Part shown: piece by piece, positions 51,001-61,500 of the stretch
How the letters are laid out: each line of letters opens with the position of its first letter
Numbering within the stretch: the first letter of the stretch is position 1
Made by a program: the position numbers and the translations under genes
The notes under the pieces: generated by a model
The model's input: only the letters and a program-made list of their open reading frames with translations
What the model was told of the DNA's origin: nothing
Database searches by the model: none
Assembly: GCA_947034895.1 (NCBI GenBank)
Contig: OX344763.1
Coordinates: 81,425,093 to 81,489,092 of the forward strand
Direction of reading: 5' to 3'
From: Rhytidiadelphus loreus
Taxonomy: Eukaryota > Streptophyta > Bryopsida > Hypnales > Hylocomiaceae
Length of the DNA stretch: 64,000 bases

Positions 51001-52588
51001 AATATATGATTTGTGAAATTGTGTGAAATCCTAGGAAAGAATAAAAAAAAATGGAATAAGCCATGCCCTGTATTTAAAAGCGCATGAATCCCGAACTCAT
51101 GAAATTTGAACGTGAAAGAGTGAAAACAATTTAATGTCCAAGTTGCAAATGGCCTAAGCTCTTGCAATTAGGAAAACAATATATGATTTGTGAAATCGTG
51201 TGGAATCCTAGGCAAGAATAAGAAAAAATGGAATAAGCCATGCCCTGTATTTAAAAGCGCATGAATCCCGAACTCATGAAATTTGAACGTGAAAGAGTGA
51301 AAACAATTTAATGTCCAAGTTGCAAATGGCCTAAGCTCTTCCAATTAGGAAAAGAATATATGATTTGTGAAATTGTGTGAAATCCTAGGAAAGAATAAAA
51401 AAAAATGGAATAAGCCATGCCCTGTATTTAAAAGCGCATGAATCCCGAACTCATGAAATTTGAACGTGAAAGAGTGAAAACAATTTAATGTCCAAGTTGC
51501 AAATGGCCTAAGCTCTTGCAATTAGGAAAAGAATATATGATTTGTGAAATTGTGTGGAACTTTCGGCAAGAATAAGAAAAATGGAATAAGCCATGCCGTG
51601 TATTTAAAAGCGCATGAATCCCGAACTCATGAAATTTGAACGTGAAAGAGTGAAAACAATTTAATGTCCAAGTTGCAAATGGCCTAAGCTCTTGCAATTA
51701 GGAAAAGAATATATGATTTGTGAAATTGTGTGGAACTTTCGGCAAGAATAATAAAAATGGAATAAGCCATGCCCTGTATTTAAAAGCGCATGAATCCCGA
51801 ACTCATGAAATTTGAACGTGAAAGAGTGAAAACAATTTAATGTCCAAGTTGCAAATGGCCTAAGCTCTTGCAATTAGGAAAACAATATATGATTTGTGAA
51901 ATCGTGTGGAATCCTAGGCAAGAATAAAAAAAAATGGAATAAGCCATGCCCTGTATTTAAAAGCGCATGAATCCCGAACTCATGAAATTTGAACGTGAAA
52001 GAGTGAAAACAATTTAATGTCCAAGTTGCAAATGGCCTAAGCTCTTCCAATTAGGAAAAGAATATATGATTTGTGAAATTGTGTGGAATCCTAGGAAAGA
52101 ATAAAAAAAAATGGAATAAGCCATGCCCTGTATTTAAAAGCGCATGAATCCCGAACTCATGAAATTTGAACGTGAAAGAGTGAAAACAATTTAATGTCCA
52201 AGTTGCAAATGGCCTAAGCTCTTGCAATTAGGAAAACAATATATGATTTGTGAAATCGTGTGGAATCCTAGGCAAGAATAAAAAAAAATGGAATAAGCCA
52301 TGCCCTGTATTTAAAAGCGCATGAATCCCGAACTCATGAAATTTGAACGTGAAAGAGTGAAAACAATTTAATGTCCAAGTTGCAAATGGCCGAAGCTCTT
52401 GCAATTAGGAAAAGAATATATGATTTGTGAAATTGTGTGGAACTTTCGGCAAGAATAATAAAAATGGAATAAGCCATGCCCTGTATTTAAAAGCGCATGA
52501 ATCCCGAACTCATGAAATTTGAACGTGAAAGAGTGAAAACAATTTAATGTCCAAGTTGCAAATGGCCTAAGCTCTTGCAATTAGGAAA
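48031..52588 (+). repeat. 13-monomer (2,298-bp) tandem duplication
   Basis: The sequence from 48,031 recurs 2,298 bp downstream, from 50,329 (13 monomers, ten of them 177 bp). Tracers at this offset: TTTAATCTCC (48,301 and 50,599) and GTGTGAAATCC (GAAATCC at 48,727 and 51,025, and at 49,081 and 51,379). The left limit is a48030/c50328. Known differences include CCGTG near 51,598, an AAGAAAAAATGG run near 51,220 in place of A9, CCGAAG near 52,391, and the AATCTCC unit near 50,250, which reads AATGTCC in the second copy. The right limit is about 52,588. Confidence 0.88.
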
Positions 52589-55500
52589 AGAACATATGAT
52601 TTGTGAAATTGTGTGGAATCCTAGGAAAGAATAAAAAAAAATGGAATAAGCCATGCCCTGTATTTAAAAGCGCATGAATCCCGAACTCATGAAATTTGAA
52701 CGTGAAAGAGTGAAAACAATTTAATGTCCAAGTTGCAAATGGCCTAAGCTCTTCCAATTAGGAAAAGAATATATGATTTGTGAAATTGTGTGGAATCCTA
52801 GGAAAGAATAAAAAAAAATGGAATAAGCCATGCCCTGTATTTAAAAGCGCATGAATCCCGAACTCATGAAATTTGAACGTGAAAGAGTGAAAACAATTTA
52901 ATGTCCAAGTTGCAAATGGCCTAAGCTCTTGCAATTAGGAAAACAATATATGATTTGTGAAATCGTGTGGAATCCTAGGCAAGAATAAAAAAAAATGGAA
53001 TAAGCCATGCCCTGTATTTAAAAGCGCATGAATCCCGAACTCATGAAATTTGAACGTGAAAGAGTGAAAACAATTTAATGTCCAAGTTGCAAATGGCCTA
53101 AGCTCTTGCAATTAGGAAAACAATATATGATTTGTGAAATCGTGTGGAATCCTAGGCAAGAATAAAAAAAAATGGAATAAGCCATGCCCTGTATTTAAAA
53201 GCGCATGAATCCCGAACTCATGAAATTTGAACGTGAAAGAGTGAAAACAATTTAATGTCCAAGTTGCAAATGGCCTAAGCTCTTCCAATTAGGAAAAGAA
53301 TATATGATTTGTGAAATTGTGTGGAATCCTAGGAAAGAATAAAAAAAAATGGAATAAGCCATGCCCTGTATTTAAAAGCGCATGAATCCCGAACTCATGA
53401 AATTTGAACGTGAAAGAGTGAAAACAATTTAATGTCCAAGTTGCAAATGGCCTAAGCTCTTGCAATTAGGAAAACAATATATGATTTGTGAAATCGTGTG
53501 GAATCCTAGGCAAGAATAAAAAAAAATGGAATAAGCCATGCCCTGTATTTAAAAGCGCATGAATCCCGAACTCATGAAATTTGAACGTGAAAGAGAGAAA
53601 ACAATTTAATGTCCAAGTTGCAAATGGCCTAAGCTCTTGCAATTAGGAAAAGAATATATGATTTGTGAAATTGTGTGGAACTTTCGGCAAGAATAATAAA
53701 AATGGAATAAGCCATGCCCTGTATTTAAAAGCGCATGAATCCCGAACTCATGAAATTTGAACGTGAAAGAGTGAAAACAATTTAATGTCCAAGTTGCAAA
53801 TGGCCTAAGCTCTTGCAATTAGGAAAAGAACATATGATTTGTGAAATTGTGTGGAATCCTAGGAAAGAATAAAAAAAAATGGAATAAGCCATGCCCTGTA
53901 TTTAAAAGCGCATGAATCCCGAACTCATGAAATTTGAACGTGAAAGAGTGAAAACAATTTAATGTCCAAGTTGCAAATGGCCTAAGCTCTTCCAATTAGG
54001 AAAAGAATATATGATTTGTGAAATTGTGTGGAATCCTAGGAAAGAATAAAAAAAAATGGAATAAGCCATGCCCTGTATTTAAAAGCGCATGAATCCCGAA
54101 CTCATGAAATTTGAACGTGAAAGAGTGAAAACAATTTAATGTCCAAGTTGCAAATGGCCTAAGCTCTTGCAATTAGGAAAACAATATATGATTTGTGAAA
54201 TCGTGTGGAATCCTAGGCAAGAATAAAAAAAAATGGAATAAGCCATGCCCTGTATTTAAAAGCGCATGAATCCCGAACTCATGAAATTTGAACGTGAAAG
54301 AGTGAAAACAATTTAATGTCCAAGTTGCAAATGGCCTAAGCTCTTGCAATTAGGAAAACAATATATGATTTGTGAAATCGTGTGGAATCCTAGGCAAGAA
54401 TAAAAAAAAATGGAATAAGCCATGCCCTGTATTTAAAAGCGCATGAATCCCGAACTCATGAAATTTGAACGTGAAAGAGTGAAAACAATTTAATGTCCAA
54501 GTTGCAAATGGCCTAAGCTCTTCCAATTAGGAAAAGAATATATGATTTGTGAAATTGTGTGGAATCCTAGGAAAGAATAAAAAAAAATGGAATAAGCCAT
54601 GCCCTGTATTTAAAAGCGCATGAATCCCGAACTCATGAAATTTGAACGTGAAAGAGTGAAAACAATTTAATGTCCAAGTTGCAAATGGCCTAAGCTCTTG
54701 CAATTAGGAAAACAATATATGATTTGTGAAATCGTGTGGAATCCTAGGCAAGAATAAAAAAAAATGGAATAAGCCATGCCCTGTATTTAAAAGCGCATGA
54801 ATCCCGAACTCATGAAATTTGAACGTGAAAGAGTGAAAACAATTTAATGTCCAAGTTGCAAATGGCCTAAGCTCTTGCAATTAGGAAAAGAATATATGAT
54901 TTGTGAAATTGTGTGGAACTTTCGGCAAGAATAATAAAAATGGAATAAGCCATGCCCTGTATTTAAAAGCGCATGAATCCCGAACTCATGAAATTTGAAC
55001 GTGAATGAGTGAAAACAATTTAATGTCCAAGTTGCAAATGGCCTAAGCTCTTGCAATTAGGAAAAGAACATATGATTTGTGAAATTGTGTGGAATCCTAG
55101 GAAAGAATAAAAAAAAATGGAATAAGCCATGCCCTGTATTTAAAAGCGCATGAATCCCGAACTCATGAAATTTGAACGTGAAAGAGTGAAAACAATTTAA
55201 TGTCCAAGTTGCAAATGGCCTAAGCTCTTCCAATTAGGAAAAGAATATATGATTTGTGAAATTGTGTGGAATCCTAGGAAAGAATAAAAAAAAATGGAAT
55301 AAGCCATGCCCTGTATTTAAAAGCGCATGAATCCCGAACTCATGAAATTTGAACGTGAAAGAGTGAAAACAATTTAATGTCCAAGTTGCAAATGGCCTAA
55401 GCTCTTGCAATTAGGAAAACAATATATGATTTGTGAAATCGTGTGGAATCCTAGGCAAGAATAAAAAAAAATGGAATAAGCCATGCCCTGTATTTAAAAG

Positions 55501-55590
55501 CGCATGAATCCCGAACTCATGAAATTTGAACGTGAAAGAGTGAAAACAATTTAATGTCCAAGTTGCAAATGGCCTAAGCTCTTGCAATTA
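51755..55590 (+). repeat. 7-monomer (1,238-bp) higher-order repeat, ~3.1 copies
   Basis: One 176-bp F-type AATAATAAAA unit followed by six 177-bp units repeats with period 1,238 bp (176 + 6 x 177). The F-type unit recurs at 1,238-bp steps near 52.4, 53.6 and 54.9 kb. The order after it is AACAT, TTCC, ACAAT, ACAAT, TTCC, ACAAT. Copies are almost identical; private changes are AAGAGAGAAA near 53,593 and GTGAATGAGTG near 55,001. The first copy overlaps the second half of the 2,298-bp duplication, so the 13-mer and 7-mer periods are nested products of successive exchanges. Confidence 0.9.
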
Positions 55591-57400
55591 GGAAAAGAAT
55601 ATATGATTTGTGAAATTGTGTGGAACTTTCGGCAAGAATAAGAAAAATGGAATAAGCCATGCCCTGTATTTAAAAGTGCATGAATCCCGAACTCATGAAA
55701 TTTGAACGTGAAAGAGTGAAAACAATTTAATGTCCAAGTTGCAAATGGCCTAAGCTCTTGCAATTAGGAAAAGAATATATGATTTGTGAAATTGTGTGGA
55801 ACTTTCGGCAAGAATAAGAAAAATGGAATAAGCCATGCCCTGTATTTAAAAGCGCATGAATCCCGAACTCATGAAATTTGAACGTGAAAGAGTGAAAACA
55901 ATTTAATGTCCAAGTTGCAAATGGCCTAAGCTCTTGCAATTAGGAAAAGAATATATGATTTGTGAAATTGTGTGGAACTTTCGGCAAGAATAAGAAAAAT
56001 GGAATAAGCCATGCCCTGTATTTAAAAGCGCATGAATCCCGAACTCATGAAATTTGAACGTGAAAGAGTGAAAACAATTTAATGTCCAAGTTGCAAATGG
56101 CCTAAGCTCTTGCAATTAGGAAAAGAATATATGATTTGTGAAATTGTGTGGAACTTTCGGCAAGAATAATAAAAATGGAATAAGCCATGCCCTGTATTTA
56201 CAAGCGCATGAATCCCGAACTCATGAAATTTGAACGTGAAAGAGTGAAAACAATTTAATGTCCAAGTTGCAAATGGCCTAAGCTCTTGCAATTAGGAAAA
56301 GAATATATGATTTGTGAAATTGTGTGGAACTTTCGGCATGAATAAGAAAAATGGAATAAGCCATGCCCTGTATTTAAAAGCGCATGAATCCCGAACTCAT
56401 GAAATTTGAACGTGAAAGAGTGAAAACAATTTAATGTCCAAGTTGCAAATGGCCTAAGCTCTTGCAATTAGGAAAAGAACATATGATTTGTGAAATTGTG
56501 TGGAATCCTAGGAAAGAATAAAAAAAAATGGAATAAGCCATGCCCTGTATTTAAAAGCGCATGAATCCCGAACTCATGAAATTTGAACGTGAAAGAGTGA
56601 AAACAATTTAATGTCCAAGTTGCAAATGGCCTAAGCTCTTCCAATTAGGAAAAGAATATATGATTTGTGAAATTGTGTGGAATCCTAGGAAAGAATAAAA
56701 AAAAATGGAATAAGCCATGCCCTGTATTTAAAAGCGCATGAATCCCGAACTCATGAAATTTGAACGTGAAAGAGTGAAAACAATTTAATGTCCAAGTTGC
56801 AAATGGCCTAAGCTCTTGCAATTAGGAAAACAATATATGATTTGTGAAATCGTGTGGAATCCTAGGCAAGAATAAAAAAAAATGGAATAAGCCATGCCCT
56901 GTATTTAAAAGCGCATGAATCCCGAACTCATGAAATTTGAACGTGAAAGAGTGAAAACAATTTAATGTCCAAGTTGCAAATGGCCTAAGCTCTTGCAATT
57001 AGGAAAAGAATATATGATTTGTGAAATTGTGTGGAACTTTCGGCAAGAATAAGAAAAATGGAATAAGCCATGCCCTGTATTTAAAAGTGCATGAATCCCG
57101 AACTCATGAAATTTGAACGTGAAAGAGTGAAAACAATTTAATGTCCAAGTTGCAAATGGCCTAAGCTCTTGCAATTAGGAAAAGAATATATGATTTGTGA
57201 AATTGTGTGGAACTTTCGGCAAGAATAAGAAAAATGGAATAAGCCATGCCCTGTATTTAAAAGCGCATGAATCCCGAACTCATGAAATTTGAACGTGAAA
57301 GAGTGAAAACAATTTAATGTCCAAGTTGCAAATGGCCTAAGCTCTTGCAATTAGGAAAAGAATATATGATTTGTGAAATTGTGTGGAACTTTCGGCAAGA
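54950..57400 (+). repeat. 8-monomer (1,411-bp-offset) segmental duplication
   Basis: About 1.04 kb from about 54,950 to 55,990 recurs at about 56,360-57,400, an offset of 1,411 bp (8 monomers, three of them 177 bp). The rare TAAAAGTGCA variant (position 52, GCGC to GTGC) starts at 55,671 and 57,082. The matched order is AACAT, TTCC, ACAAT and then several F-type units. The copies are separated by two F-type units, one with the TTTACAAG variant and one with the GGCATGAATAAG head seen mainly in domain II. Confidence 0.82.
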
Positions 57401-58583
57401 ATAATAAAAATGGAATAAGCCATGCCCTGTATTTACAAGCGCATGAATCCCGAACTCATGAAATTTGAACGTGAAAGAGTGAAAACAATTTAATGTCCAA
57501 GTTGCAAATGGCCTAAGCTCTTGCAATTAGGAAAAGAATATATGATTTGTGAAATTGTGTGGAACTTTCGGCAAGAATAATAAAAATGGAATAAGCCATG
57601 CCCTGTATTTACAAGCGCATGAATCCCGAACTCATGAAATTTGAACGTGAAAGAGTGAAAACAATTTAATGTCCAAGTTGCAAATGGCCTAAGCTCTTGC
57701 AATTAGGAAAACAATATATGATTTGTGAAATCGTGTGGAACTTTCGGCAAGAATAAGAAAAATGGAATAAGCCATGCCCTGTATTTAAAAGTGCATGAAT
57801 CCCGAACTCATGAAATTTGAACGTGAAAGAGTGAAAACAATTTAATGTCCAAGTTGCAAATGGCCTAAGCTCTTGCAATTAGGAAAAGAATATATGATTT
57901 GTGAAATTGTGTGGAACTTTCGGCAAGAATAATAAAAATGGAATAAGCCATGCCCTGTATTTAAAAGCGCATGAATCCCGAACTCATGAAATTTGAACGT
58001 GAAAGAGTGAAAACAATTTAATGTCCAAGTTGCAAATGGCCTAAGCTCTTGCAATTAGGAAAACAATATATGATTTGTGAAATTGTGTGGAATCCTAGGC
58101 AAGAATAAAAAAAATGGAATATGCCATGCCCTGTATTTAAAAGCGCATGAATCCCGAACTCATGAAATTTGAACGTGAAAGAGTGAAAACAATTTAATGT
58201 CCAAGTTGCAAATGGCCTAAGCTCTTGCAATTAGGAAAAGAACATATGATTTGTGAAATTGTGTGGAATCCTAGGAAAGAATAAAAAAAAATGGAATAAG
58301 CCATGCCCTGTATTTAAAAGTGCATGAATCCCGAACTCATGAAATTTGAACGTGAAAGAGTGAAAACAATTTAATGTCCAAGTTGCAAATGGCCTAAGCT
58401 CTTGCAATTAGGAAAAGAATATATGATTTGTGAAATTGTGTGGAACTTTCGGCAAGAATAATAAAAATGGAATAAGCCATGCCCTGTATTTACAAGCGCA
58501 TGAATCCCGAACTCATGAAATTTGAACGTGAAAGAGTGAAAACAATTTAATGTCCAAGTTGCAAATGGCCGAAGCTCTTGCAA

Positions 58584-61500
58584 TTAGGAAAAGAATATAT
58601 GATTTGTGAAATTGTGTGGAACTTTCGGCAAGAATAAGAAAAATGGAATAAGCCATGCCCTGTATTTAAAAGCGCATGAATCCCGAACTCATGAAATTTG
58701 AACGTGAAAGAGTGAAAACAATTTAATGTCCAAATTGCAAATGGCCGAAGCTCTTGCAATTAGGAAAAAAATATATGATTTGTGAAATTGTGTGGAACCC
58801 TAGGCAAGAATACAAAAAATGGAATAAGCCATGCCCTGTATTTAAAAGCGCATGAATCCCGAACTCATGAAATTTGAACGTGAAAGAGTGAAAACAATTT
58901 AATGTCCAAGTTGCAAATGGCCGAAGCTCTTGCAATTAGGAAAAGAATATATGATTTGTGAAATTGTGTGGAACCCTAGGCAAGAATAAAAAAAATGGAA
59001 TAAGCCATGCCCTGTATTTAAAAGCGCATGAATCCCGAACTCATGAAATTTGAACGTGAAAGAGTGAAAACAATTTAATGTCCAAGTTGCAAATGGCCTA
59101 AGCTCTTGCAATTAGGAAAAGAATATATGATTTGTGAAATTGTGTGGAACTTTCGGCAAGAATAAGAAAAATGGAATAAGCCATGCCCTGTATTTAAAAG
59201 CGCATGAATCCCGAACTCATGAAATTTGAACGTGAAAGAGTGAAAACAATTTAATGTCCAAATTGCAAATGGCCGAAGCTCTTGCAATTAGGAAAAGAAT
59301 ATATGATTTGTGAAATTGTGTGGAACTTTCGGCAAGAATAAAAAAAATGGAATAAGCCATGCCCTGTATTTAAAAGCGCATGAATCCCGAACTCATGAAA
59401 TTTGAACGTGAAAGAGTGAAAACAATTTAATGTCCAAGTTGCAAATGGCCGAAGCTCTTGCAATTAGGAAAAGAATATATGATTTGTGAAATTGTGTGGA
59501 ACCCTAGGCATGAATAACAAAAATGGAATAAGCCATGCCCTATATTTAAAAGCGCATGAATCCCGAACTCATGAAATTTGAACGTGAAAGAGTGAAAACA
59601 ATTTAATGTCCAAATTGCAAATGGCCGAAGCTCTTGCAATTAGGAAAAGAATATATGATTTGTGAAATCGTGTGGAACCCTAGGCAAGAATAAGAAAAAT
59701 GGAATAAGCCATGCCCTGTATTTAAAAGCGCATGAATCCCGAACTCATGAAATTTGAACGTGAAAGAGTGAAAACAATTTAATGTCCAAGTTGCAAATGG
59801 CCTAAGCTCTTGCAATTAGGAAAAGAATATATGATTTCTGAAATTGTGTGGAACTTTCGGGAAGAATAAAAAAAATGGAATAAGCCATGCCCTGTATTTA
59901 AAAGCGCATGAATCCCGAACTCATGAAATTTGAACGTGAAAGAGTGAAAACAATTTAATGTCCAAGTTGCAAATGGCCTAAGCTCTTGCAATTAGGAAAA
60001 GAATATATGATTTGAGAAATTGTGTGGAACCCTAGGCAAGAATACAAAAAATGGAATAAGCCATGCCCTGTATTTAAAAGCGCATGAATCCCGAACTCAT
60101 GAAATTTGAACGTGAAAGAGTGAAAACAATTTAATGTCCAAGTTGCAAATGGCCGAAGCTCTTGCAATTAGGAAAAGAATATATGATTTGTGAAATTGTG
60201 TGGAACCCTAGGCAAGAATAACAAAAATGGAATAAGCCATGCCCTGTATTTAAAAGCGCATGAATCCCGAACTCATGAAATTTGAACGTGAAAGAGTGAA
60301 AACAATTTAATGTCCAAGTTGCAAATGGCCGAAGCTCTTGCAATTAGGAAAAGAATATATGATTTGTGAAATTGTGTGGAACCCTAGGCAAGAATAACAA
60401 AAATGGAATAAGCCATGCCCTGTATTTAAAAGCGCATGAATCCCGAACTCATGAAATTTGAACGTGAAAGAGTGAAAACAATTTAATGTCCAAGTTGCAA
60501 ATGGCCTAAGCTCTTGCAATTAGGAAAAGAATATATGATTTGTGAAATTGTGTGGAACTTTCGGGAAGAATAAAAAAAATGGAATAAGCCATGCCCTGTA
60601 TTTAAAAGCGCATGAATCCCGAACTCATGAAATTTGAACGTGAAAGAGTGAAAACAATTTAATGTCCAAATTGCAAATGGCCGAAGCTCTTGCAATTAGG
60701 AAAAAAATATATGATTTGTGAAATTGTGTGGAACCCTAGGCAAGAATAAGAAAAATGGAATAAGCCATGCCCTGTATTTAAAAGCGCATGAATCCCGAAC
60801 TCATGAAATTTGAACGTGAAAGAGTGAAAACAATTTAATGTCCAAGTTGCAAATGGCCTAAGCTCTTGCAATTAGGAAAAGAATATATGATTTCTGAAAT
60901 TGTGTGGAACTTTCGGGAAGAATAAAAAAAATGGAATAAGCCATGCCCTGTATTTAAAAGCGCATGAATCCCGAACTCATGAAATTTGAACGTGAAAGAG
61001 TGAAAACAATTTAATGTCCAAGTTGCAAATGGCCTAAGCTCTTGCAATTAGGAAAAGAATATATGATTTGTGAAATTGTGTGGAACTTTCGGCAAGAATA
61101 AGAAAAATGGAATAAGCCATGCCCTGTATTTAAAAGCGCATGAATCCCGAACTCATGAAATTTGAACGTGAAAGAGTGAAAACAATTTAATGTCCAAGTT
61201 GCAAATGGCCTAAGCTCTTGCAATTAGGAAAAGAATATATGATTTGAGAAATTGTGTGGAACCCTAGGCAAGAATACAAAAAATGGAATAAGCCATGCCC
61301 TGTATTTAAAAGCGCATGAATCCCGAACTCATGAAATTTGAACGTGAAAGAGTGAAAACAATTTAATGTCCAAGTTGCAAATGGCCGAAGCTCTTGCAAT
61401 TAGGAAAAGAATATATGATTTGTGAAATTGTGTGGAACCCTAGGCAAGAATAACAAAAATGGAATAAGCCATGCCCTGTATTTAAAAGCGCATGAATCCC

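Larger units (their letters stand above)
44807..58583 (+). repeat. Satellite domain III (177-bp, A9, TCCTAGG subfamily)
   Basis: 78 monomer intervals span 13,777 bp, which is 78 x 176 + 49. About 49 units are therefore 177 bp, and no 175-bp unit was seen. The 177-bp class has a run of nine A's before TGG and a TCCTAGG head. It comes in three linked forms: CTCTTCCAATT units (position 135 G to C), AAAACAATAT units with ATCGTG (positions 148 and 168), and AAAGAACAT units (position 151). Most TCCTAGG heads continue GGAAAG or GGCAAG. Interspersed 176-bp F-type units often read AATAATAAAAATGG. A partial 11-monomer match at 1,942 bp links the units near 45.5-45.9 kb and 47.4-47.9 kb. Confidence 0.88.

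Noticed and set aside
44860..58290. AATAAA polyadenylation signal in A8/A9 units
   Set aside because: It is a by-product of the A-run and there is no gene upstream to support its use.
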